From Marinobacter sp. (GTDB lineage: Bacteria > Pseudomonadota > Gammaproteobacteria > Pseudomonadales > Oleiphilaceae): a stretch of 64,000 nt of DNA. Position numbers and translations under genes: made by a program. The stretch is from assembly GCA_022565395.1 (NCBI GenBank), contig JAIUMV010000001.1:62001-126000 (forward strand). The letters are read 5' to 3'. Of the stretch, positions 51,808 through 59,612 are shown piece after piece; position 1 is the first letter of the stretch; every line of letters starts with the position of its first letter. Under the pieces are notes generated by a model. The model was given only the letters and a program-made list of their open reading frames with translations. It was not told where the DNA came from and made no database searches.

Positions 51808-53016
51808 ATGTATCTGGAAATCCCGAAAAAACTGAAGCCGGTCATTCACCAGGCCAAACAGGTGGCCAATGAGGTATTCCGCCCCATCTCGCGCAAGTAT
51901 GACCGCGCTGAGCACAGCTATCCCAAAGAACTGGATATGTTCGCCTCCATCATGGATGGCATGAATGACGGCTCAGACGAGGGTGCAGGCGCTGGCAAGC
52001 TGGCACGCGCCGCCAATGGCGAAGAGGGCTCCGGTAACCGCAATGGCACCAACATGCGTACCGTATTGGGGCTGACCGAGCTGTGCTGGGGTGATGTCGG
52101 GCTGGCCCTGTCCATTCCACGCCAGGGGCTGGGTAACTCCGCCATCGCCGCAGTCGCTAACGAAGAGCAACTGGCACGCTTCGGCAATACCTGGGCGGCC
52201 ATGGCCATTACCGAGCCCGGCGCTGGCTCCGACAGTGGCGCCATTCGCACCACAGCCACTCTGGACGGCGACCACTATGTACTGAACGGAGAAAAAATCT
52301 ACGTCACAGCGGGCGACCGGGCGGACGCTGTGGTGGTCTGGGCCACCCTGGACCGCAATCTGGGTAAAGCGGCTATCAAGTCCTTCGTGGTGGAAAAAGG
52401 CACCCCCGGCATGACGCTGGAACGACTGGAGAAAAAGTTGGGTATCCGTGCCTCTGACACCGCCGCCTTCCGCTTTGAGAACTGTCGTGTACCGAAGGAG
52501 AATCTGCTGGGTGACCCGGAAGTCAGCGTTGACAAGGGCTTTGCCGGCGCTATGCAGACCTTCGACAACACCCGTCCGGTCGTCGCCGGCATGGCTATTG
52601 GTGTGGCCAGTGCTGCGCTGGAAAAAACCCGGGAGCTGCTGAAACGGGCTGGCGTGGACCTGGGTTATCAGCTGCAAACCTGGAGCCAGTCTGCAGTGGC
52701 CCGAGAGCTTCAGCTGCTTGAAGCCGAACTGGAGGCCGCCCGGCTGCTGACCCTGAAAGCCGCCTGGATGGCAGACAACGGCCAGCCCAACTCCAAAGAA
52801 GCGTCTATCGCCAAAGCCAAAGCTGGACGCGTGGGCAACCAGATCACCCTGCGCTGCGTGGAGCTCTGCAGCAGTCTGGGCTTCAGCGAAATGGAGTTGT
52901 TGGAGAAGTGGGCCAGGGACTCGAAAATCCTTGATATTTTCGAGGGAACCCAGCAAATTCAGCTTTTGATCATCGCCCGCCGGTTGCTGGGCAAATCATC
53001 CGCTGAATTGAAATAA
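51808..53016 (+). CDS. Acyl-CoA dehydrogenase
   Basis: A 402-residue flavin enzyme that introduces a 2,3-double bond into acyl-CoA. FAD/substrate motifs include WAAMAITEPGAGSDSGAIRTTA and YVLNGEKIYVTAGDRAD; the C-terminus has VELCSSLGFSEMELLEKWARDSKILDIFEGTQQIQLLIIARRLLG, with the catalytic-type Glu in FEGTQQI. An Asn/Gly-rich insertion (GMNDGSDEGAGAGKLARAANGEEGSGN) near residue 50 is uncommon. Two ATGs are possible (51802 and 51808); the second is better spaced from GAGG. It follows a homologue that lacks the Glu, so the two likely work together; substrate unknown. Confidence 0.9.
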   Translation: MYLEIPKKLKPVIHQAKQVANEVFRPISRKYDRAEHSYPKELDMFASIMDGMNDGSDEGAGAGKLARAANGEEGSGNRNGTNMRTVLGLTELCWGDVGLALSIPRQGLGNSAIAAVANEEQLARFGNTWAAMAITEPGAGSDSGAIRTTATLDGDHYVLNGEKIYVTAGDRADAVVVWATLDRNLGKAAIKSFVVEKGTPGMTLERLEKKLGIRASDTAAFRFENCRVPKENLLGDPEVSVDKGFAGAMQTFDNTRPVVAGMAIGVASAALEKTRELLKRAGVDLGYQLQTWSQSAVARELQLLEAELEAARLLTLKAAWMADNGQPNSKEASIAKAKAGRVGNQITLRCVELCSSLGFSEMELLEKWARDSKILDIFEGTQQIQLLIIARRLLGKSSAELK

Positions 53017-53023
53017 GGGCCTG

Positions 53024-54025
53024 ATGTTTACCATCAACCGCGAGAACCTGCGCAAGAGCCACCAGCAGGTCTGGCTCATCATCGACTTCATGATGCTGGG
53101 CCTGCTGGCGCTCAATCTGACGCTGATCATTTTCGATTCCGTGTATGGCTTCGCGGCCATTCAGGCTTTCTTTGCTGAACGCGCGCCCGACTTTGCGGCC
53201 TTTTATCAGCCTGTACACGACAACTTCATTTTCTACGACCTGATTTTCGTCGCCATCTTTCTGACGGAATTTGCCATCCGCTGGGTCTACGCAATCACCA
53301 CACGCCAGTATGCCCGCTGGTATTTCTACCCGTTCATCCACTGGTACGATCTGGTGGGCTGCATACCCATTGGCACCCTGCGTTTCCTGCGGATACTACG
53401 GGTGGTCAGCATTGCCTATCGGTTGCACAAGTACGGCATTATCGACTTTACCCAGACCCGGCTATTCCAGTTCCTCAAATTCTACTATGAGGCCTTCCTG
53501 GAGGAGCTCTCCGACCGCATCGTGATCAAGGTACTGTCCGGTGTACAGGAAGAGGTTGCCCACGGCTCACCTCTGGTGGAGCGCATTCGCCACGACATAT
53601 TGCTGCCGCGACGAAAAATGATCACAGACTGGGTGTCCGGGCGCGTGGCGGAAGCCGCTGCGGAGGGTTATGTGCCCAACCGGGGGGCCTTGCGGGTTTA
53701 CCTGGAACAACGAGTGGATCGCGCCTTGCGTCAGAATGTGGAGCTCAGCCGCCTGAAATTTCTGCCCATCGTCGGCCCCACCATACAGGACACACTGGAA
53801 AGCGCCGTGGGAGATATAGTCGCAGAAGTTATCCACCAGATCCTTGATGATCTGGCCTCAGCGCGCAACCACGACTTTATCGAAGATATCGTCAACGTCT
53901 TCATAAAAGACGAGTTCATAGAAGAACACGAGGCCGGCAACCAGGAGCTGATACAACTTATTATCGAAGTACTCGATGCCGTCAAAGCCCAGGTCAGTGT
54001 GAAGCGCTGGCGTCAGGCGCTATAG
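53024..54025 (+). CDS. Voltage-sensor-like membrane protein without pore domain
   Basis: A 333-residue protein whose first 138 residues resemble the S1-S4 module of ion channels: S1 about 16-38, S2 about 68-92 with E82 and R86 (FLTEFAIRWVYA), S3 about 100-117 with D109, and S4 with Arg at 120, 123, 126 and 133 (RFLRILRVVSIAYRL). No S5-pore-S6 follows. Instead about 195 soluble, charged helical residues extend to the C-terminus. The start is 7 bp after the acyl-CoA dehydrogenase stop, so cotranscription is likely. Function is not known; voltage sensing is an inference from the S4 pattern. Confidence 0.65.
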   Translation: MFTINRENLRKSHQQVWLIIDFMMLGLLALNLTLIIFDSVYGFAAIQAFFAERAPDFAAFYQPVHDNFIFYDLIFVAIFLTEFAIRWVYAITTRQYARWYFYPFIHWYDLVGCIPIGTLRFLRILRVVSIAYRLHKYGIIDFTQTRLFQFLKFYYEAFLEELSDRIVIKVLSGVQEEVAHGSPLVERIRHDILLPRRKMITDWVSGRVAEAAAEGYVPNRGALRVYLEQRVDRALRQNVELSRLKFLPIVGPTIQDTLESAVGDIVAEVIHQILDDLASARNHDFIEDIVNVFIKDEFIEEHEAGNQELIQLIIEVLDAVKAQVSVKRWRQAL

Positions 54026-54080
54026 GCAAAAATTTCGTTTATCCCCTGCCGCAGGGGAGCATTGATAACAAGGCGGTACC

Positions 54081-55571
54081 ATGACAACAACACTCGACAT
54101 GCCACTGCATTACCGTTCCGCAGGCGACCTGCTGAACGCACTGGCAACACTGCAGCTCTCCAGCGAGACGCTGATGGAAGCTACCCTGGCCCGACTCGAA
54201 GAGGTCAACAGCAAGGTCAACGCCGTCGTCAGCTATGATCGCGAGCAAGCGCTGGCTGCAGCCCGTGCTGCCGATGAGCAACGAGAGCGCGGCGATACCC
54301 TTGGCCCACTGCACGGCCTGCCACTGACCCTTAAAGACACCTGGGAGGCGCCGGGCTTCCCTTGTACCGCTGGCGCTCCGGCACTCAAAGAATACCGCCC
54401 CGAACAACCCGCCGATGTGGTCCAACGGTTGACCGAGGCTGGCGCTATTATCATCGGTAAAACTAATGTCCCCCTTTATGCCAGCGATATTCAGACCTAT
54501 AACAAACTCTTCGGCTACACCCGTAACCCGTATAACCCAGAGCGGACGTCCGGCGGGTCCTCAGGCGGTGCAGCGGCAGCCCTGGCGGCGGGTATTACCA
54601 GCCTGGAGGTAGGGAGTGATTTGGCCGGGTCCATCCGCACGCCGGCGCACTTTTGCGGCGTGTTTGGTCACAAGCCCAGCCGCGACCTGATTTCACTACG
54701 GGGCCATATTCCCGGACCGCCTGGTAGCATGACCCAACCCGATCTGGCAGAAGCCGGCCCCATGGCCCGCAGCACCGCTGACCTGATCATGCTTTTGGGG
54801 GTGATCGCCGGGCCACGCCGGCAGGACGAACGAAGCTGGGCGCTCAGTCTGGCACCCACCAGCCTCAACAGCCTGCGGCAGGCGCGGGTCGGTCTCTGGC
54901 TGGAAGACCGGCACTGTCCCATCGATGACGAGCTTTTTCACGCCTACCGGCACTTTGGCGACACCCTTGCTGCACAAGGCGCCGCAGTGCACGACGCCAA
55001 CCACCCATTACTGGACCTCGACAGGATTATGCCGGCCTACTTCAACCTGCTGGGCACGCTGCTGAGCACCGGTATGAAGCCTGCCCAGCGCCGCCAGATG
55101 CGGTGGGTAGGTCGCCTGGAGCCATGGCTGAAACACCTCACTACCATGACTGTCGGCACCGGCGACTACGCCCGCGGGGTCAATCAGAGCGTTCATGAGC
55201 TGGCGCAATGGCACGAACAGCGGGAAAAGATGCGCTGGCAGATCGAGGAGCTGTTTCAGGACATTGACGTGTTGCTGTGCCCGGTCACACCAACAACGGC
55301 TATTCCCCACGACCATTCGCACCCCTTCTTCAACCGCAAAATCAAGGTCAATGGCCAGCCTCGGCCCTATATGGATCAGTTCTGCTGGATCGCCCTGGCC
55401 ACCCTGCTTGGACTGCCCGCAACCTCGGTACCCATCGGCCGCACCAAAGAAGGCCTGCCCTATAACATTCAGGTGATTGGCGCTCCCGGCATGGATTTAA
55501 CCACACTGAAGTTTTCAAGGTTACTGGAGGAGAAAGGACTGGCCGGGTTCAAGGCCCCAGAGGGTTTCTGA
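54081..55571 (+). CDS. Amidase (amidase signature family)
   Basis: A 496-residue amidase with the Ser-cisSer-Lys triad: K85 (PLTLKDTWE), S160 (TSGGSSGGAAAA) and S184 (GSDLAGSIRTPAHFCGVFGHKPS). It hydrolyses amide bonds of small molecules; GatA is unlikely because gatB/gatC are not adjacent and the C-terminal half differs. The region MPAYFNLLGTLLSTGMKPAQRRQM and the C-terminus match stand-alone hydrolases (fatty-acid amide or aryl amidase type). It is 55 bp after the voltage-sensor-like gene and on the same strand as the acyl-CoA dehydrogenases. Confidence 0.9.
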   Translation: MTTTLDMPLHYRSAGDLLNALATLQLSSETLMEATLARLEEVNSKVNAVVSYDREQALAAARAADEQRERGDTLGPLHGLPLTLKDTWEAPGFPCTAGAPALKEYRPEQPADVVQRLTEAGAIIIGKTNVPLYASDIQTYNKLFGYTRNPYNPERTSGGSSGGAAAALAAGITSLEVGSDLAGSIRTPAHFCGVFGHKPSRDLISLRGHIPGPPGSMTQPDLAEAGPMARSTADLIMLLGVIAGPRRQDERSWALSLAPTSLNSLRQARVGLWLEDRHCPIDDELFHAYRHFGDTLAAQGAAVHDANHPLLDLDRIMPAYFNLLGTLLSTGMKPAQRRQMRWVGRLEPWLKHLTTMTVGTGDYARGVNQSVHELAQWHEQREKMRWQIEELFQDIDVLLCPVTPTTAIPHDHSHPFFNRKIKVNGQPRPYMDQFCWIALATLLGLPATSVPIGRTKEGLPYNIQVIGAPGMDLTTLKFSRLLEEKGLAGFKAPEGF

Positions 55572-55647
55572 GCCTCTCAGGCTAAGAAACCCAAGTCAAA
55601 GCCCAAAATGCCTGCAGGGGTCTTGGTGGACGCTGAGGGATGGCGAA

Positions 55648-56121
55648 TCAATGATAAATACGGTCCCACCGCCCGAGCATGTCAGGCGGTGTGGGGAAAA
55701 AGGGCCAGTTGAGGTAATCCTCAAAAAAATCCTGTTGCCGGGAGGTGTCCAGCAACACCTCCATGCACTCACTGATGCCGCAGCTCCCTTGCACACCAGC
55801 CATACAGAGCTCGTCCGGCAGCAGCGCATCCAGCGCCTGGTAAACAATCTGCTCAGCACAAGCAGGATCACCAAATGCCGTCAGAGCGTTGGTGACATAA
55901 ATAGCCGCCAGCGTAAGCTCGATGTGCATACAACGCTCGTTGCGCGCACGGGCCAGACAGGCCAGCTCAAACGCGCAGCCTGAAAGGGAAACCACCGCCC
56001 GCCAGTCTTGCTGACGGTACTGCATCTGGGCACACTCCATCCAGACCAGCCAGAGTTCCCGCTGCTGATCCAGAGACATATCCGCAAACTGGCGCCTGTG
56101 CGCTGAGCATAAGAATTCCAT
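55648..56121 (-). CDS. Cys-rich protein of unknown function, probable Fur target
   Basis: A 157-residue soluble protein with nine cysteines (positions 5, 30, 49, 55, 64, 88, 106, 114 and 119) and many Trp/Tyr residues. It shows helical segments (ELWLVWMECAQMQYRQQDW, LTLAAIYVTNALTAF) and a C-terminal proline/aromatic stretch (YLNWPFFPTPPDMLG). I do not recognise the family. A GGAGG lies before the ATG at 56121, and a well-formed promoter with a 14-of-19 Fur box just downstream of its -10 lies further upstream. The Fur box suggests induction when iron is scarce; Cys residues could bind iron or an Fe-S cluster (inference). Confidence 0.75.
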   Translation of the reverse strand: MEFLCSAHRRQFADMSLDQQRELWLVWMECAQMQYRQQDWRAVVSLSGCAFELACLARARNERCMHIELTLAAIYVTNALTAFGDPACAEQIVYQALDALLPDELCMAGVQGSCGISECMEVLLDTSRQQDFFEDYLNWPFFPTPPDMLGRWDRIYH

Positions 56122-56146
56122 AAGAAGCCTCCTGCCACTCTCAAAT

Positions 56147-56165
56147 AGTAACGATTATCATTTGC
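56147..56165 (-). promoter_or_regulatory. Fur box in the 55648-56121 gene promoter
   Basis: The minus strand reads GCAAATGATAATCGTTACT and agrees with the Fur consensus GATAATGATAATCATTATC at 14 of 19 positions, including the whole central AATGATAATC. It starts one base after the -10 hexamer, covering the transcription start. Confidence 0.65.
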
Positions 56166-56166
56166 G

Positions 56167-56194
56167 ATACTAGCAGGAAAAGTCTGGCCGTCAA
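56167..56194 (-). promoter_or_regulatory. Sigma70 promoter for the Cys-rich gene
   Basis: TTGACG, a 16-base spacer and TAGTAT on the minus strand, about 50 bp before the start codon and directly followed by the Fur box. Confidence 0.6.
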
Positions 56195-56215
56195 GCCCTG
56201 ATTGATCACCAAAAA

Positions 56216-56259
56216 TTTAATCAATAATCATTTGCATTTGTGTGGCGTGGCGCTATTTT
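56216..56259 (+). promoter_or_regulatory. Promoter with weak Fur-like site for the 46-residue gene
   Basis: TTGCAT at 56232-56237, a 16-base spacer and TATTTT at 56254-56259 form a moderate promoter. An ATAATCATT segment overlapping the -35 matches the right part of a Fur box (about 11 of 19 over the full site). Confidence 0.4.
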
Positions 56260-56350
56260 AAATAATCAAAGGCAGGGTCGCAGTAAAGATGCGTGAATGC
56301 ATAGGCTACACCCCTTTCTTGTTCAGGCTTGTGTCAGGGAGAATCAGATC

Positions 56351-56491
56351 ATGAGCAGCAATGTCACTCAATTGGCTGGCAACGCACAACACCTGCTGGA
56401 CGCCTGGCGTCGGCTCAGCAGTCAAAGCAAACAGAGCAACTATAAAAAGTCTCGAAAAATCAAAGGACCAGAGAGCCTTCGCGAAGACTAA
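56351..56491 (+). CDS. Small basic protein of 46 residues
   Basis: A short gene starting MSSNVTQLAGNAQHLLDAWR and ending KKSRKIKGPESLRED. The N-terminal half can form an amphipathic helix and the C-terminal half is strongly basic before an acidic end. GGGAG lies nine bases before the ATG, and the gene is divergent from the Cys-rich gene across a shared promoter region with Fur-like sites. No family recognised. It could be a small regulator or an iron-stress protein, but evidence beyond the good start signal is limited. Confidence 0.5.
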   Translation: MSSNVTQLAGNAQHLLDAWRRLSSQSKQSNYKKSRKIKGPESLRED

Positions 56492-56515
56492 GGTACCTGA
56501 AGCACCAAACGGGGT

Positions 56516-58252
56516 TCACCGGGGTTGCAAGTTTGATCGCAAGGCAAGTTCGTGATCAGGCGCAGGGGTCGGCCGGGTAACCTGGTCATGGGTGCGCGCT
56601 GACGCCGGCCGGGTCAACTGTTCCGCCAACCGAGCGAAGTGGGTCTGGAAAGCAGCCAGGGTCCATTGGCCGTAGATGGTATGTCCACCTTCATAAGCCT
56701 GCTGTTGATACTCCTCGTAAGTCGTCACGTAGCCCATGTAGTCGTTACAGTAAGTGCAGATCAATACCTGCTCAATACCTGAAGCCTGAAGTCGCGCCCG
56801 TACCGTATCACGCACCCGTCGCCCCGCGATGGTGGTGAATTCCCCAGGACAGCACAGAATTGCAAGCTTACCCAGCGTGACAATCTGCAACGGCAACACC
56901 GTCGGTACCATGGCACTTTGCCGCACCGCACCGGCACGCACCTGGCGTTTAAGCTCACCGACCAGTTGGTCAGCAAAGCCAGGCAGGGGTAGCTTGTCAA
57001 AAGGCCGACCCAGTATGTATTTGCGCCCGCTCTCCATGAGAATGTCCTTGGCGCCCTGAGCGGCGTACAGTCGCTCAATGTATTCACGCCTGGACTGACT
57101 GTAACCATGCAAGCGGCCCATACGCCGAGACTTCACCCTACGGGCGATCTGCTTTGCCCCGGCCACCAACAGACCCGGCATGCCGGGACCGTCAACCGGC
57201 GTACCTGCAAAAAAAGCCACACCGTGGCAGGGTTCGCTGGTAAAGGCCTCGTGCTCACCATTGGCGTAGGCGGGATCTGCCCTCACGTTAGCGAAGTCAA
57301 CGTAGGTCAGTATCGCATCCGTACGACCATGCAGACTCATCACCGGTGGCAAATCCAACAGCCCCAACGCGAAACGGCTCTGCCGCTCCCCGTTCTCGCG
57401 GGCATAACGGTATTCCGCCTCACCTTTCAGCGCCATGCGTCGGCCGTAAGCACCCGGGCCCTGCTCATGAGGTGATACGTCCCCCGCCGTTGCCTGAGCA
57501 AAAATGGCAACCGGATGCTCATTACCTGCATTGACCAACGCAGTTTCAGCGTGACGGGCAGCATAGCCTTTGTTGTCACCGTCATGACGGTGCAACCGGC
57601 TACTGAGACAGGTGGCATGTACGCCAAACAGGGACAATAGCGCATTTGCCTGACCACCCTGACGCACCGCCAGTACCGACATCGTACGATCCAGCGCCCG
57701 CTGTGTCTGGGTGGGTGGCTGGGGAATAACATCCGGATTACGATTGTAAGCGGCAAGGGAGCGATTCCAGGCGACCGGTATCTCCTCACCCAAAACCCCT
57801 TGATGCAAATCCAGGTCAGCCGGCACCGCTGTCGTCTGGGCTACCCGCAATGCTGCGCAGGCCGCCACCACAACGCGAGCCAGGTGCTCAGGCTGAAATC
57901 CCGGCGTGACCAGATTATACAACACATCATGGGAGCAACCGCCGGGGCCTGAATGGGTGTGGGTACAGGTCAGCACCAGTCGCGCTTCATCAAACCCGTC
58001 CCCCGCCTGCACCCGCAACTGCGCGCAGACGCCCTCCCGCATGGCATGGGTGACATATCCCAGATCCAGGCAGCAGAACCAGAGTGCTTTACCTTCCGTA
58101 TCTTCGATGTAGAGCGCTCGAGCATGCAGGGGTGTCTGCTGCGCTGAACCTTGATGTGCGGGCTGGCCGTAGCCATGCATGGCGAAGCCCCGCGGCGGAA
58201 TATCGATCTCATGGAGCCCCCACCCAATCTTATATGCAGTTCCACCCCTCAT
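56516..58252 (-). CDS. Neutral/alkaline ceramidase-like hydrolase, no signal peptide
   Basis: A 578-residue protein matching the catalytic domain of neutral ceramidases: YKIGWGLHEIDIPP start, Zn-ligand motif LTCTHTHSGPGG (H98, H100), nucleophile S260 in QATAGDVSPH, and the C-terminal PGEFTTIAGRRVRDTV and YEGGHTIYGQWTLAAF. Ceramidases cleave the amide of ceramide. The start at 58252 fits the family N-terminus and follows an AGGATGAGG; the frame reaches 58537 but would overlap the divergent Hpt-HD-GYP gene. There is no signal peptide and the Ig-like C-terminal domain of secreted ceramidases is missing, so it may be cytoplasmic and act on other N-acyl compounds. Confidence 0.85.
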   Translation of the reverse strand: MRGGTAYKIGWGLHEIDIPPRGFAMHGYGQPAHQGSAQQTPLHARALYIEDTEGKALWFCCLDLGYVTHAMREGVCAQLRVQAGDGFDEARLVLTCTHTHSGPGGCSHDVLYNLVTPGFQPEHLARVVVAACAALRVAQTTAVPADLDLHQGVLGEEIPVAWNRSLAAYNRNPDVIPQPPTQTQRALDRTMSVLAVRQGGQANALLSLFGVHATCLSSRLHRHDGDNKGYAARHAETALVNAGNEHPVAIFAQATAGDVSPHEQGPGAYGRRMALKGEAEYRYARENGERQSRFALGLLDLPPVMSLHGRTDAILTYVDFANVRADPAYANGEHEAFTSEPCHGVAFFAGTPVDGPGMPGLLVAGAKQIARRVKSRRMGRLHGYSQSRREYIERLYAAQGAKDILMESGRKYILGRPFDKLPLPGFADQLVGELKRQVRAGAVRQSAMVPTVLPLQIVTLGKLAILCCPGEFTTIAGRRVRDTVRARLQASGIEQVLICTYCNDYMGYVTTYEEYQQQAYEGGHTIYGQWTLAAFQTHFARLAEQLTRPASARTHDQVTRPTPAPDHELALRSNLQPR

Positions 58253-58451
58253 CACATGCGCCTCATCCTGACACTTCACAAAATCATTGTGGTTATGGAT
58301 ACTACGTCGCCAAGCACTTCGAAACAATGTGTCATGTTCTGTTGGTTGCCGTGCTCGGTGAACCGGCAATAATGCGAGCACCGGGAAATATTCCGGCAAA
58401 GCGTCTAACCTTTGAAAACACGATCGACTACGCGTACCTGAGCGACTGAGC

Positions 58452-59537
58452 ATGAGTGAGAAGCTGACCTGCGATACCTTCTCCGAACTGGATATGGAGA
58501 CACTGGGCGATTTTATGGATGCCTGCCGCGAGGCCATGGAGGAGGCAGAGGCAACACTTGGCCGCCTGATGAGTGATCAAAACGATGGGCAGCTGATTAA
58601 TCAGCTGTTCCGCGCCATGCACTCATTGAAGGGCAACTGCCGCATGGTGTTCCTGACGCCCATGGTAGACCTCTATCACGAGCTTGAGGAGATCGTCGAC
58701 GACTTGCGAAAGGGCCAACCCTATTCCATTGAACTGGGTGATTTCTTTCTCGCCTGCCTTGAGCGCGCCCAAAGCCTTATCCAGAACCTGATCAGTCAGG
58801 GGCAGGCCGATGGTGTTGAATACACATACCTTCTGGAACGAATCCGGAGGGTATACAGCGAGCAGCCCGCCAAACGCCAGGCCCTGTGCAGTCGCCTGTT
58901 GACAGAATTGGCAGGCGAAGTGGAACAGACCTCAGAAGCCGCAGAGGTGCTGCCGCCCTTAGCAAATGACCTGGAACTGATGACACAATTGGCCCGCCAG
59001 CTGGACGGACGCTCCCTTTACCGGGAGGGGCGCACCACCAGTCAATGGGAGCTTTGCCAACTGATGAATCAACTGCTGCCGGAACCTGTGGACCCTGACC
59101 AGCTCAAAGCGGCGGTACTGATGCATGATTTTGGCATGTGCCTGGTACCACCCAAAATTCTCAGCAAGGACGGGGCGCTCGATAAGGAAGAGCGACGCCA
59201 CATCCAGCAACATGTCCATACCGGCACCCAACTGCTGCAGCGCATGGGTTGGGAGGAAGCCGCAAGGATGGTCTATCAGCATCACGAGATGTTTAACGGT
59301 GAGGGTTACCCCGCCCGTAGTCAGGGTGATGCCATTCACCCAGGCGCCCAGATCATCGCTATTGCAGATACGTTCTTTTCACTGACCAATGAGCGCTCTG
59401 ACAGGAGCTACAAAAAGACACTGTTTGGCGCCGTAAAGGAGATCAATGCCAACAGCGGAACCCAGTTCGACCCCGAGCTCGTTGAGCTTTTTAACCAAGT
59501 CATCCGGGACTATTACCTGAAGCCGAAGGCTGGGTAA
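58452..59537 (+). CDS. Hpt-HD-GYP domain signalling protein
   Basis: A 361-residue protein joining an N-terminal Hpt domain (about 1-115, phospho-acceptor H57 in FRAMHSLKGNCRM) to a C-terminal HD-GYP domain (about 175-355: HD in AAVLMHDFGM, then HHEMFNGEGYPA and IIAIADTFFSLT). HD-GYP enzymes hydrolyse cyclic di-GMP. A His-phosphotransfer domain as input suggests control by a phosphorelay rather than by a receiver domain. A short gap of about 200 bp separates it from the divergent ceramidase-like gene; no clear promoter was identified there. Confidence 0.85.
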   Translation: MSEKLTCDTFSELDMETLGDFMDACREAMEEAEATLGRLMSDQNDGQLINQLFRAMHSLKGNCRMVFLTPMVDLYHELEEIVDDLRKGQPYSIELGDFFLACLERAQSLIQNLISQGQADGVEYTYLLERIRRVYSEQPAKRQALCSRLLTELAGEVEQTSEAAEVLPPLANDLELMTQLARQLDGRSLYREGRTTSQWELCQLMNQLLPEPVDPDQLKAAVLMHDFGMCLVPPKILSKDGALDKEERRHIQQHVHTGTQLLQRMGWEEAARMVYQHHEMFNGEGYPARSQGDAIHPGAQIIAIADTFFSLTNERSDRSYKKTLFGAVKEINANSGTQFDPELVELFNQVIRDYYLKPKAG

Positions 59538-59567
59538 AAAGGTCACGTCCCTGCTGGGGGCGTGACC
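59536..59567 (-). terminator. Intrinsic terminator for the lipoprotein gene
   Basis: On the minus strand a GGTCACGCCC/GGACGTGACC stem (seven firm pairs plus more) with a CCAGCA-type loop is followed by TTTTT. It lies 46 bp after the stop of the 59613 gene and overlaps the end of the Hpt-HD-GYP gene. Confidence 0.75.
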
Positions 59568-59612
59568 TCAACCAACGAGAAGGTCAATTTGACTCCGTCC
59601 GTAATACCAAGA

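Noticed and set aside
58253-58537. N-terminal extension of the ceramidase-like gene by 95 residues
   Set aside because: It would overlap the start of the well-supported Hpt-HD-GYP gene, is not similar to ceramidases and gives no signal peptide.
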